Part shown: positions 1 through 7,579 of the stretch, piece by piece
Layout: every line of letters starts with the position of its first letter
Position numbering within the stretch: the stretch's first letter is position 1
Assembly (NCBI GenBank): GCA_049317645.1
Contig: JBMOHV010000001.1
Span: 6,661-70,660, forward strand
Origin: SYHX01 sp049317645
GTDB lineage: Bacteria; Bacteroidota; Bacteroidia; UBA7662
Length of the DNA stretch: 64,000 nt
Reading direction: 5' to 3'
The notes under the pieces: model-generated
The model's input: only the letters and a program-made list of their open reading frames with translations
What the model was told of the DNA's origin: nothing
Database searches by the model: none
Position numbers and translations under genes: made by a program

Positions 1-10
1 TAAGCCTTTG

Positions 11-18
11 TATCTTTG
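11..18 (+). promoter_or_regulatory. Bacteroidota -7 element (TATCTTTG) before queD
   Basis: The sequence TATCTTTG matches the Bacteroidota sigma-factor -7 consensus TAnnTTTG in all six fixed positions and lies 7 bases before the ATG at 26. The -33 element would fall outside the window. The short distance implies a very short or absent 5' leader, and it supports choosing the ATG at 26 over the in-frame TTG at 8, which lies upstream of the promoter. Confidence 0.6.
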
Positions 19-25
19 GCCGCCT

Positions 26-466
26 ATGATTCTTGTTACCCGCAAAGCTCATTTCAACGCCGCTCACAAATTGTGGAATCCCCAATGGGACCAAGCACGC
101 AACGAAGAGGTCTTTGGCAAATGCGCCAACAAGCATTGGCACGGGCATAATTTTGAACTTTGGGTCACCGTGGCCGGTGAAGTGGATCCGGATACCGGCT
201 TTGTCGTCGACCTCAAATGGCTCAAAAAAATCATCGAAGATCGGGTTATTGAACCTCTGGACCATTCGAATATCAACCTGGACGTGCCTTTCATGCAGGG
301 TCGCATGGCCTCGACGGAGAACCTGGCCATGGCTATTTGGGACCAATTGTGGGAAACCCTGCAGCACCCCCGCTACCGCCTTTACAGCCTCCAACTCTTT
401 GAAACCCCCAACAATTCCGTGACCTATTACGGTCCCGGTTTTGGAGGCCTTCCCCCCGCACCTTAA
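26..466 (+). CDS. queD: 6-carboxytetrahydropterin / 6-pyruvoyltetrahydropterin synthase family protein
   Basis: This 146-residue protein belongs to the PTPS/QueD family, which converts dihydroneopterin triphosphate on the way to queuosine or tetrahydropterins. The zinc-binding histidines are visible in AHFNAAH near residue 10 and in the HGHNF motif near residue 45. The catalytic Cys of FGKC lies shortly before HGHNF. The strings DPDTGFVVDLKWL and ETPNNS are typical of the family. The start is taken at the ATG that directly follows a TAnnTTTG promoter. fabD follows after 14 bases and is probably co-transcribed. Assignment to queuosine rather than pterin synthesis is inferred from family frequency in bacteria; no other que gene is in view. 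Confidence 0.88.
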   Translation: MILVTRKAHFNAAHKLWNPQWDQARNEEVFGKCANKHWHGHNFELWVTVAGEVDPDTGFVVDLKWLKKIIEDRVIEPLDHSNINLDVPFMQGRMASTENLAMAIWDQLWETLQHPRYRLYSLQLFETPNNSVTYYGPGFGGLPPAP

Positions 467-480
467 ACCAACCCAAGCCT

Positions 481-1365
481 ATGCGCGCCTATCTCTTTCC
501 TGGACAAGGATCCCAATACCCCGGCATGGGCCGCGATTTGCTGGCCCTGGATCCCTTGGCCGAAACCCGTTTGGATCAGGCCTCCGAAATCCTGGGCTAT
601 TCCATCAAAAGCCTCCTTTGCGATGGCAGCGAAGAAGATCTCAAAGCCACCAAGGTGACCCAGCCGGCCGTTTTCTTGTACTCCGTGATTTGGGCCGAAA
701 TCCTGGGGGAACGCTTTGAGCCATCGATGGTCGCCGGGCATTCCTTGGGAGAATTTTCGGCCTTGACCGCTGCCGGGGCCCTGGACTTTGGGGACGGATT
801 GCGCCTCGTGGCCCTGCGGGCCGCGGCCATGCAAAAAGCCTGCGAAGAACAACCTTCGACCATGGCGGCGGTTTTGGGACTGGACGACGAGCGGGTGGTC
901 GAAATTTGTGCCAGCGTCCATTCCGAAAGGGTGGTGGCCGCTAATTTTAATTGCCCCGGTCAGGTGGTTATCTCCGGAGGACCCGTTGGCGTCCACGAAG
1001 CCGGTCAAAAAGCCATCGAAGCCGGAGCCCTCAAAGTCGTCCCCTTGCAGGTCGGCGGAGCCTTCCATTCGCCCTATATGGCAAGCGCCGCCCAAGCCTT
1101 GGAAACCGCCTTGGCGGCCACCACACTGCGCGCACCACGCTGCCCCGTTTACCAAAACATAGCCCCCAACGAAGGCCGAATCGATCCCGAGAAAATACGG
1201 GAAGGCCTCAACCTTCAGTTAACCGGTGCCGTGCAATGGACGCAGGGCGTGCGGGCGATGATTCGTGACGGGGCCACCGAATTCAGCGAACTGGGACCCG
1301 GCAAAGTTTTGCAAGGCCTTATGCGCAAGATTGATCGGCAGGCCGCTGTGGTAGCGGTTCTTTGA
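481..1365 (+). CDS. fabD: malonyl-CoA:ACP transacylase
   Basis: FabD transfers malonyl groups from CoA to acyl carrier protein, supplying the elongation unit for type II fatty acid synthesis in the cytoplasm. The 294-residue length is normal. The N-terminal oxyanion motif FPGQGSQ (6-12), the nucleophile Ser88 in GHSLGEFSA and the catalytic His196 in GAFHSPYM are all present. The gene sits 14 bases after queD and most likely shares its promoter. Its last 47 bases overlap the end of prmC, which runs convergently on the other strand. Confidence 0.96.
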   Translation: MRAYLFPGQGSQYPGMGRDLLALDPLAETRLDQASEILGYSIKSLLCDGSEEDLKATKVTQPAVFLYSVIWAEILGERFEPSMVAGHSLGEFSALTAAGALDFGDGLRLVALRAAAMQKACEEQPSTMAAVLGLDDERVVEICASVHSERVVAANFNCPGQVVISGGPVGVHEAGQKAIEAGALKVVPLQVGGAFHSPYMASAAQALETALAATTLRAPRCPVYQNIAPNEGRIDPEKIREGLNLQLTGAVQWTQGVRAMIRDGATEFSELGPGKVLQGLMRKIDRQAAVVAVL

Positions 1366-2143
1366 TAACCCGCAGCATGCGGGGTTTGCCTTGCATATCC
1401 CTGCGGATTTGGGCCTGACAACCTGGCCATAACAACAAACATTCCTCGGCATAACGCGGGTTGAGCTCCAGCCAAAAAGAACGGGCCACCGGATCTTTCA
1501 AAAAATGTTCTGCCAATGCGCGGTACACATCCAGCGGGTCCGGACACTGGGCAAATAGAGCCGTAGAAGGCTCGTAGTCAAGGACATGTTTCTCCATTTG
1601 GGCGGCTTCATCCAGACCGATGTAGGGTGGATTGCTGATCCATAAAGCCGCCGAGGGCGGCACCCAGGCCTTGTCCATAAAGTCAGCCTGCAGGCCAACA
1701 AAACTCGACTCCAAGCCCCAGGCTACGGCATTCTTTCGGGCGGTTTTCAACGCCTCCGCCGAAACATCCACCCCGTAAACCGGACGGCAGCCTCCCTTCC
1801 AAGCCAGAGCCAGGGCCAGGCAACCGCTCCCCGTTCCCAAGTCCAAAAAAGCCTCCGTGTGGTTCTCCTTCTCTTCGAGTACCCAGGCCACCAATTCTTC
1901 GGATTCAGGCCTTGGAATGAGAACCGAGCCGTCGACCTCCAGGGTTCTTCCCATAAACCAGGCCTTGCGCAGCACATATTGAACCGGCTCCCCGGATACA
2001 AGGCGGTTCCACTGGACTTCGTCCGGATCATGCGAAGATTCTTCCATCCAAAAGCGACGCATCGCGGCCAATTCCCCGGAAGGGTAACGATCGCCTAAAC
2101 GGCGCTTCCATTCCTCCATTGTCGCCGTTCCGCTTGGATTCAT
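1319..2143 (-). CDS. prmC: peptide chain release factor N5-glutamine methyltransferase
   Basis: PrmC (HemK) methylates the glutamine of the GGQ motif of release factors 1 and 2. This 274-residue protein has the SAM-binding motif DLGTGSG (101-107), the substrate-binding NPPY motif (171-174) and the family string VLIPRPESE (74-82). The N-terminal helical region is shorter than in E. coli PrmC but still present. It starts at an ATG and is convergent with fabD, with a 47-base overlap of the coding ends. The start lies 43 bases from the divergent ribD start, so the two genes share an intergenic control region. Confidence 0.92.
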   Translation of the reverse strand: MNPSGTATMEEWKRRLGDRYPSGELAAMRRFWMEESSHDPDEVQWNRLVSGEPVQYVLRKAWFMGRTLEVDGSVLIPRPESEELVAWVLEEKENHTEAFLDLGTGSGCLALALAWKGGCRPVYGVDVSAEALKTARKNAVAWGLESSFVGLQADFMDKAWVPPSAALWISNPPYIGLDEAAQMEKHVLDYEPSTALFAQCPDPLDVYRALAEHFLKDPVARSFWLELNPRYAEECLLLWPGCQAQIRRDMQGKPRMLRVIKEPLPQRPADQSCA

Positions 2144-2169
2144 TGTGCAGGCAAGTTAGGCAGAAGAAC

Positions 2170-2177
2170 TAATTTTG
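2170..2177 (+). promoter_or_regulatory. Bacteroidota -7 element (TAATTTTG) before ribD
   Basis: TAATTTTG is an exact match to TAnnTTTG and ends 8 bases before the first in-frame ATG of ribD (2186). A TTG at 2143-2145 might serve as a -33 element, though its spacing of 24 bases is at the long end. Confidence 0.55.
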
Positions 2178-2185
2178 GCGATACC

Positions 2186-3322
2186 ATGATGCTCCCCCCT
2201 CTGCCATCGGACTGGCCATTTATTCGTCGCTGTTTGGAATTGGCCGTAGCCCCCGGATCGGGGGTCTCTCCCAACCCCTTGGTAGCTGCCTTGATTACGT
2301 TGGACCACCGGGTCGTTGCGGAGGGTTTTCACCAGTCCTGCGGCTTGGCCCATGCCGAAATTAATGCGCTTAAGGCCTGGAAGTCCTACCTCCAAGATCA
2401 CCCACTCGGTGAAGGAGCTGCTGCGGCCGCCACGCTCTTTATCAGCCTGGAACCCTGCAATCATCAAGGCCGAACCCCGCCCTGCACGGAGGCCATCCTT
2501 GCATCTGGAATTGGAACGGTGGTCTTCGCCTGCACCGATCCCCATCCCTTGGTCCAGGGCCGAGGTTTGGAACGACTTCGAACCGCCGGCCTGCAGGTCC
2601 GCGGTCCCGTTCTGGAAAAAGAAGCCCGCTGGATGAACCGACGCTTCGAAACCATGGTGCACCAAAATCGACCCTATACCGTACTCAAATGGGCTCGAAC
2701 CGCGGACGGGTACCTTGACCAAGGAGAAAACGGGCCCGGGCCTCGCATCAGCGGACCCCAGGCCCAGCGTTGGGTCCATCGCCTCCGCAGGGAACAAGCC
2801 GCCTTGTTGGTGGGCGCCCGCACCCTCCTCCTTGACAACCCCCTTCTGGATGCCCGTTTGGCGGGTCCGCCCCATCCGCGCATCGCCGTTGCCGGGGATT
2901 CCCGACCCTGGCCATTGAACCTTCAGGTATTTCAACGAAATCCCCAACCCCTCCGTTTGCCCTGGCCAACGGACGACTCGTCTGATTCGGGACCAACAAG
3001 AAGCCACCTGGGACTCAAATCCTGGCATAAGACCCTTCTGGAGGAGGGACTGAATTCCGTGTTGGTCGAGGGTGGCGCCAAAACCCTGGAGCTTTTCCTT
3101 CAAGAAGGCTGTTGGGACGAAATTCATGTCATCGAAAACCCCCACATGCACACCGGAAAGGGGACGCCCGCTCCCGCTGAGCCCCAGACCCCCCTCTTCA
3201 GTGGAAACCTAGGCACGGACCTTTACCGGGTCTATCTGCACCCCGCTTGGGTCCCTGGAAAAAATGCCCCCGACCTGGATTATCTTCGCGACCACTTTAG
3301 CCCTCAACTCTCCCCATCATGA
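2186..3322 (+). CDS. ribD: bifunctional riboflavin biosynthesis deaminase/reductase
   Basis: RibD deaminates diaminohydroxy-ribosylaminopyrimidine phosphate and then reduces the ribosyl side chain in riboflavin synthesis. The N-terminal cytidine-deaminase-like domain (about 1-150) carries the zinc ligands HAE (56-58) and PC...GRTPPC (90-100). The C-terminal reductase domain (about 170-360) includes VLKWARTADG and the VEGGAKTL segment. At 378 residues it is slightly longer than usual because of a charged or polar insertion near residues 255-275. The gene follows an exact TAnnTTTG element and its stop overlaps the next start as ATGA. ribF lies elsewhere in the window (7580-8512). Confidence 0.94.
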   Translation: MMLPPLPSDWPFIRRCLELAVAPGSGVSPNPLVAALITLDHRVVAEGFHQSCGLAHAEINALKAWKSYLQDHPLGEGAAAAATLFISLEPCNHQGRTPPCTEAILASGIGTVVFACTDPHPLVQGRGLERLRTAGLQVRGPVLEKEARWMNRRFETMVHQNRPYTVLKWARTADGYLDQGENGPGPRISGPQAQRWVHRLRREQAALLVGARTLLLDNPLLDARLAGPPHPRIAVAGDSRPWPLNLQVFQRNPQPLRLPWPTDDSSDSGPTRSHLGLKSWHKTLLEEGLNSVLVEGGAKTLELFLQEGCWDEIHVIENPHMHTGKGTPAPAEPQTPLFSGNLGTDLYRVYLHPAWVPGKNAPDLDYLRDHFSPQLSPS

Positions 3323-4014
3323 ATCACAAAATCCTCCATGCCGTCCTTTTGGCCACCGGGCTCTGGACTGTATCCTGCAATGCCCAAAACAACAAAATGA
3401 AAAAAGAAGACCTCAAAACCGAATTGGACAGCGTATCCTATGGTTTGGGCGTAAACATCGCCTCGAACATCAAAACCCAGGGAATTAAGGACTTGAACCT
3501 CCAGGCCATGATGAAAGGCATGGAACATATTTTGGCAGGTGACAGCCCCTGGATGGGTGATCAGGAAGCCATGATGGCCATTCAAGCCTATTTCACAAAA
3601 ATCTCCGAAGCCAAGGGCGCCGAAAGCAAGAAAGAAGGCGAAGCCTACCTGGCCGAAAACGCCAAGAAAAAAGGGATCACAACCACCGCGAGCGGTCTGC
3701 AGTACGAAGTCGTCAAGATGGGCGACGGAGCCAAGCCCCTCGCGACCGACGAAGTCACCGTTCATTACCACGGAACCACCACCAAAGGGGAAGTATTTGA
3801 TTCCTCCAAGGACCGCGGCGAACCCGCCACCTTCCCCCTCAACGGCGTGATCGCTGGCTGGACCGAAGGCCTGCAGCTCATGCCCAAAGGCTCCATCTTC
3901 AAGCTCTACCTGCCCAGCAATCTGGCCTACGGAGAGCGTGGTGCTGGCGAAAAAATCCCACCGCATGCTGTGCTGATTTTTGAAGTCGAATTGCTCGACA
4001 TCAAGAATAAGTAA
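3319..4014 (+). CDS. FKBP-type peptidyl-prolyl cis-trans isomerase lipoprotein
   Basis: This is a 231-residue exported prolyl isomerase that should assist folding of envelope proteins. A short hydrophobic signal ends in the lipobox-like TVSC, putting the lipidated Cys at residue 20. An FKBP N-terminal dimerisation region (about 30-115, with LDSVSYGLGVNIA) is followed by the FKBP catalytic domain (about 125-230), recognisable from VTVHYHGTTTKGEVFDSS, WTEGLQLMPKGS and IPPHAVLIFEVELL. The ATG overlaps the ribD stop (ATGA), implying translational coupling, although the two functions are unrelated. Confidence 0.92.
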   Translation: MNHKILHAVLLATGLWTVSCNAQNNKMKKEDLKTELDSVSYGLGVNIASNIKTQGIKDLNLQAMMKGMEHILAGDSPWMGDQEAMMAIQAYFTKISEAKGAESKKEGEAYLAENAKKKGITTTASGLQYEVVKMGDGAKPLATDEVTVHYHGTTTKGEVFDSSKDRGEPATFPLNGVIAGWTEGLQLMPKGSIFKLYLPSNLAYGERGAGEKIPPHAVLIFEVELLDIKNK

Positions 4015-4039
4015 GCTGTACACCGGGACCCCTATCCCG

Positions 4040-4085
4040 ATCGAGCACCCATGGTGATCGAAATCGAGCACCCATGGTGATCGAA
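4040..4085 (+). repeat. 23-bp perfect tandem duplication over the rlmH start
   Basis: Two identical 23-base units (4040-4062 and 4063-4085) lie head to tail. Each contains ATGGTGATCGAA, so the rlmH start region exists twice. Because 23 is not a multiple of three, the upstream ATG (4051) opens a different frame and reads only nine codons before TGA at 4078-4080, overlapping the true rlmH ATG at 4074. The copies show no divergence, which suggests a recent slippage event. Confidence 0.9.
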
Positions 4086-4541
4086 CTTTTGTTGATTGGG
4101 AAAATTCGTGAAACCTATGTGGTGAACGGATGCGAACATTTTCATGAACGCCTGCGGCATTATTGCCGGCTGACTGTTACGGAATTGGCCATCAAAGAAC
4201 AAGGCCTTTCCCCGGAGGATCAAAAGTCAGCCGAGAATCGCTTGATTTTTAGCAAGTTAAAGCCACGCCACGCGCTGGTTGTCCTGGACGAACGGGGCCA
4301 ATCGGTGAGCAGTCCGGGCCTGGCGGGGCAACTCGAAAAATGGGGCAATGCCGGAACGGACCGCGTTCAATTTGTGGTCGGCGGTGCCTACGGAGTTCAG
4401 GATGAATTACGTCGCAAGGCCGACTGGATTTGGTCCCTTTCTCCCCTTACCTTTCCGCATCCCTTGGTACGTCTGATTTTGATGGAACAATTGTACCGAG
4501 GGTTCAGCATTCTACATCACCAACCCTATCATCATGGATAA
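4074..4541 (+). CDS. rlmH: 23S rRNA (pseudouridine-1915-N3) methyltransferase
   Basis: RlmH methylates pseudouridine 1915 in helix 69 of 23S rRNA. It is a compact 155-residue SPOUT enzyme. The knotted SAM site is seen in FVVGGAYGV (about 100-108), and the C-terminal family signature includes SLSPLTFPHPLVR and LMEQLYRGFSI. The start at 4074 gives the canonical MVIELLLIGKI N-terminus. The end of the gene overlaps the following oxidoreductase gene by 8 bases. A duplicated start segment just upstream creates a short leader reading frame (see the repeat entry). Confidence 0.95.
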   Translation: MVIELLLIGKIRETYVVNGCEHFHERLRHYCRLTVTELAIKEQGLSPEDQKSAENRLIFSKLKPRHALVVLDERGQSVSSPGLAGQLEKWGNAGTDRVQFVVGGAYGVQDELRRKADWIWSLSPLTFPHPLVRLILMEQLYRGFSILHHQPYHHG

Positions 4542-5226
4542 GCCCGGTTCCCTTCATCGCCCCCAGCGGCGCGTTCTTCTGTTGGGCTACAGCGGTCTGG
4601 TGGGTCAAGCCTTGCTGGAACTTTGCATCAAGAGCGATCAGGTTTACGAAATTCTTTGCCTGGGCCGAACCCAGCCTCCCTTTACCCATTACAAATTACG
4701 CTGGGAGCGTTCCACCCTCCTGGAGCCCGGAACCGATGCCGGTCATTACACGGCCATTGATCGGGTTTTTTGTTGCTTGGGGACCACCCTTCGCAAAGCA
4801 GGGTCCCTGGACGCCTTTCGCAGGGTCGATTACCAAATGGTGGTGGATGCCGGTATCCTGGCCCGTCAAGCAGGGGTTCCCTACTTTGGCGTTGTTTCAT
4901 CCGCCGGCGCAAATACCCAATCCAGATTACCCTATGCCCGCACCAAGGGGGAAATGGAAGACGCTCTGCGTCGCTTGGAATTTGACCGGCTGAGCCTATT
5001 CCGCCCCGGCCTCTTGTTGGGCGATCGGAGCGAAAGCCGGCCTGCCGAATACGGGGCGAGGCTAACCTACCGACTCTGGGATTTTTTGTTGCCCCGCTCC
5101 GTGGCCGCCGTGGCCGCCAAGGACGTGGCCGCCGCGATGCTCTTGGACAGCCTCAAGGACGACTTGGGCACCGACCTTTACGACAGCCGCCAAATCAAAG
5201 TATTGGCCGGTTTACTTCCCCGATAA
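4534..5226 (+). CDS. NAD(P)-binding Rossmann-fold oxidoreductase (HTATIP2/TIP30-like)
   Basis: This 230-residue protein has an N-terminal dinucleotide-binding motif, GYSGLVG (18-24), then CLGTTLRKAGSLDAF and VDY, which are typical of the small atypical SDR group around human TIP30/HTATIP2. A VVSSAGA segment followed by YARTKGE gives the Ser and the YxxxK pair of short-chain dehydrogenases. The substrate cannot be told from sequence. The gene overlaps rlmH by 8 bases and converges on the HsdR-N-like gene, overlapping it by 15 bases. Confidence 0.8.
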   Translation: MDKPGSLHRPQRRVLLLGYSGLVGQALLELCIKSDQVYEILCLGRTQPPFTHYKLRWERSTLLEPGTDAGHYTAIDRVFCCLGTTLRKAGSLDAFRRVDYQMVVDAGILARQAGVPYFGVVSSAGANTQSRLPYARTKGEMEDALRRLEFDRLSLFRPGLLLGDRSESRPAEYGARLTYRLWDFLLPRSVAAVAAKDVAAAMLLDSLKDDLGTDLYDSRQIKVLAGLLPR

Positions 5227-5724
5227 CCCCGGCTTCGTCCCCGTTGATTCCCGCCGTCTCCAGGCGGAGACCGGAGGAATACCCGGCAGGCTTAACCAAC
5301 CTTGGGGAGCGCGTTGCCTGACTTCCATCTCCAGACCGTTGGTCACCGCCACAACAGGTGCAGGTATCTGCATTTCATACCCCGAAACCTGCCACCAGAC
5401 CTCTTCGCTCAGCATCGTTTGCGGTGCTTTGCATTCCACCAAAACCAACGGTTCGCCCTCCTTGCCAATCACAAGCAAATCCATGCGCGTCGAGTCCACA
5501 CCGCCCCCTACTCGCTTTTCGATGACCAATCGGTTCTTGGGATAGCCCAAGTGGTTCACCAAATAATGGGCCAGGTGTTGGCGGACCCATTCCTCGGGAC
5601 CCAGAACCAACCAGCGACGCCGGAACGCATCCCAAACCTCCTCACGCTCGTTGTGCCAACGACGAAGCAGCGCCACCTCAGGAAAAAGGAAGGTTCGATT
5701 CAATGGGGGCCTATTCTCCATCAT
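5212..5724 (-). CDS. HsdR N-terminal-domain (PD-(D/E)XK nuclease fold) protein
   Basis: This 170-residue stand-alone protein resembles the N-terminal nuclease domain of type I restriction HsdR subunits. The PD-(D/E)XK-like core is visible as RMDLLV followed by LVLVECKAP, preceded by a conserved helix with EWVRQHLAHYLVNHLGYP. No helicase, HsdM or HsdS is nearby, so it is not a restriction system. Such solitary proteins are, to my knowledge, common in Bacteroidota next to holA, and here holA lies one gene away on the divergent side. Function is unknown; a housekeeping DNA transaction role is only an inference. A TAGTTTTG element sits 8 bases before the start. Confidence 0.75.
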   Translation of the reverse strand: MMENRPPLNRTFLFPEVALLRRWHNEREEVWDAFRRRWLVLGPEEWVRQHLAHYLVNHLGYPKNRLVIEKRVGGGVDSTRMDLLVIGKEGEPLVLVECKAPQTMLSEEVWWQVSGYEMQIPAPVVAVTNGLEMEVRQRAPQGWLSLPGIPPVSAWRRRESTGTKPGLSGK

Positions 5725-5732
5725 GGGACATC

Positions 5733-5740
5733 CAAAACTA
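5733..5740 (-). promoter_or_regulatory. Bacteroidota -7 element (TAGTTTTG, minus strand) for the HsdR-N-like gene
   Basis: Read on the minus strand this is TAGTTTTG, an exact TAnnTTTG match ending 8 bases before the ATG at 5724. Together with the plus-strand element at 5752-5759 it forms a back-to-back promoter pair only 11 bases apart. Confidence 0.55.
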
Positions 5741-5751
5741 AAGCATCGGCG

Positions 5752-5759
5752 TAATTTTG
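5752..5759 (+). promoter_or_regulatory. Bacteroidota -7 element (TAATTTTG) for amn
   Basis: TAATTTTG matches TAnnTTTG exactly and ends 12 bases before the ATG of amn at 5772. It sits back to back with the minus-strand element at 5733-5740, so polymerase binding for one direction should occlude the other. Confidence 0.6.
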
Positions 5760-5771
5760 AATGAATAAACC

Positions 5772-6542
5772 ATGAAAAGCAAGGAAGAAATTGTGCACGA
5801 TTGGCTGCCCCGCTACACGGGTTTGGCTTTGGAAGATTTTACGCCGTATATCCTGCTCACCAATTTCAGCCATTACCTGGAACTTTTTGCGGAGAAATTC
5901 AACGTCCCCATCCATGGTTTGGACAAACCCATCAGCAGTGTCCGGGCCGGCGGTATCACCTTGTTGAATTTTGGGATGGGTTCTCCGATGGCTGCAACGG
6001 TGATGGATTTGCTCACAGCCGTTTCCCCCAAAGCCGTTCTGTTTTTGGGCAAGTGCGGTGGTCTCAAAAAGAAAAACGCCTTGGGCGATTTTATTTTGCC
6101 CATCGCCGCCATACGGGGCGAGGGTACCTCCAGCGATTACTTTCCTCCCGAAGTACCGGCCTTGCCCTCCTTTGCCCTCCAAAAAGCCCTCTCCACCACC
6201 ATCCGCGACCTGGGTCTGGACTATTGGACCGGGACCGTTTACACCACCAACCGGCGGGTTTGGGAGCATGACAAAGTCTTCAAAGCCTACCTCCAAAAAA
6301 TCCGCGCCATGGCCATTGACATGGAGACCGCCACGTTGTTTTCGGTCGGCTTTTACAACGGCATCCCCAGCGGGGCTTTGTTGTTGGTCAGCGATCAGCC
6401 CATGATACCCGAAGGGGTCAAAACGGGGGTCAGCGACCGCCGAGTGACCGCTCATTATGCCCAAACCCACTTGGACATCGGAATCCAGGCCTTGAATACA
6501 CTTATAAATAACGGATTAACAGTCAAACATTTGCGTTTCTAA
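5772..6542 (+). CDS. amn: AMP nucleosidase
   Basis: AMP nucleosidase hydrolyses AMP to adenine and ribose 5-phosphate and helps adjust adenylate pools. This 256-residue protein is the short form found in Bacteroidota, lacking the N-terminal regulatory domain of the E. coli enzyme. The nucleoside-phosphorylase fold is supported by VLFLGKCGGLK, GEGTSSDYFPPEVPAL and AIDMETATLFSVG (the ribose-binding ME motif), and by SDQPMIPEG towards the end. It is driven from an exact -7 element and its TAA shares one base with the ATG of holA, so the two are probably co-translated. Confidence 0.9.
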   Translation: MKSKEEIVHDWLPRYTGLALEDFTPYILLTNFSHYLELFAEKFNVPIHGLDKPISSVRAGGITLLNFGMGSPMAATVMDLLTAVSPKAVLFLGKCGGLKKKNALGDFILPIAAIRGEGTSSDYFPPEVPALPSFALQKALSTTIRDLGLDYWTGTVYTTNRRVWEHDKVFKAYLQKIRAMAIDMETATLFSVGFYNGIPSGALLLVSDQPMIPEGVKTGVSDRRVTAHYAQTHLDIGIQALNTLINNGLTVKHLRF

Positions 6543-7570
6543 TGGCTGCCAAAATTGCCCGCGAATGTTTGCAACAACCCCAGGAAGTCCTCCGCTGGTC
6601 CGGGTCGGTTTTGGTTCAGGGCGAAGAACCCTATTTTGTGGATGCCTTGGGAGATTTGTTGGAAAACCGCTTCCTTCCCGAACAGGCCCGCGATTTTAAT
6701 CAAACGATTTTGTACGGCAAAGAATGCGATGCCGAACAAATATTCAGTGCCGCCAAACTCTTCCCCTTCATGGCCGAACAGCGGCTGGTGCTGGTGCGGG
6801 AGGCCCAACAAATGGCAGACAAAGAATGGGAAAAACTAGGAGCCTACCTCCAAAACCCTCTTGCATCCACCCTTCTAGTCCTGCTGTACCGGGGCAAGAA
6901 CCTGGACCGTCGCAAAAAAACCTACAAAATCCTGGAGCAAAAAGGCTTGGTGGTCCAAAGCGATTCCCTCAAGGACCGGCAATTGGAGTCTTGGTTGGAC
7001 GAAAAAGTAGCGGGGCATGGCTTCAAACTCAACCCCCAAGCCAAGGCCCTGCTCTTGGAATTTGTTGGCAATCGACCGGATCTTCTCGCCTCCGAGATCG
7101 AAAAACTCAGCCTCAACCTTCGGGACGGCGAACGAATCGAACCCGAGCATATCGAGAAATTTGTGGGGATTTCGAGGGAGTACAATGTGTTTGAACTCCA
7201 AGACGCCCTCGGAGAACAAGATGCCGGCCGGGCGTATCGATTGGCCGTCCACCTAGGGCAACAACCCAAAGCTTCAAATTTTAGTCTGCCCCTTTGCGTT
7301 GGGACTTTGTATGCTTTTTATCAAAAAGTGGCCTTGGTCCACGAGGCCTCGGATGCAGCCCCTCAGGCGTTGGCGACCTTGCTCGGCGTGCATCCGTATT
7401 TTGTTACGGCTTACCGCAAATACGCCCGTTCCCTGCGTCCGCCCCGGCTTCGGCGCAGCATACGTATCCTCATGGAATACGATCTCAAATCCAAAGGGAT
7501 GGGCCAAGGAGGCCAGGTGGGCGAAGCGGAGCTGACCCGCGAAATGATCCAGCAATTGCTGCTGGATTAG
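6542..7570 (+). CDS. holA: DNA polymerase III subunit delta
   Basis: The delta subunit opens the beta clamp within the clamp-loader complex. This 342-residue protein has the expected HolA layout: the N-terminal region with VLVQGEEPYFVD, the clamp-opening region around ILYGKECDAEQIFSAAKLFPFM, the LVVLYRGKNLDRRKKTYK-like stretch and the C-terminal helical collar. The start overlaps the amn stop by one base. It converges on ribF, with 9 bases between the coding ends. Confidence 0.93.
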   Translation: MAAKIARECLQQPQEVLRWSGSVLVQGEEPYFVDALGDLLENRFLPEQARDFNQTILYGKECDAEQIFSAAKLFPFMAEQRLVLVREAQQMADKEWEKLGAYLQNPLASTLLVLLYRGKNLDRRKKTYKILEQKGLVVQSDSLKDRQLESWLDEKVAGHGFKLNPQAKALLLEFVGNRPDLLASEIEKLSLNLRDGERIEPEHIEKFVGISREYNVFELQDALGEQDAGRAYRLAVHLGQQPKASNFSLPLCVGTLYAFYQKVALVHEASDAAPQALATLLGVHPYFVTAYRKYARSLRPPRLRRSIRILMEYDLKSKGMGQGGQVGEAELTREMIQQLLLD

Positions 7571-7579
7571 CCAGGTGAC

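Noticed and set aside
2156..3151. 331-residue minus-strand open frame
   Set aside because: It is antisense to ribD, whose deaminase motifs are intact.
5212..5724. A type I restriction-modification system
   Set aside because: Only an HsdR-N-like domain is present; there is no helicase, methylase or specificity gene.
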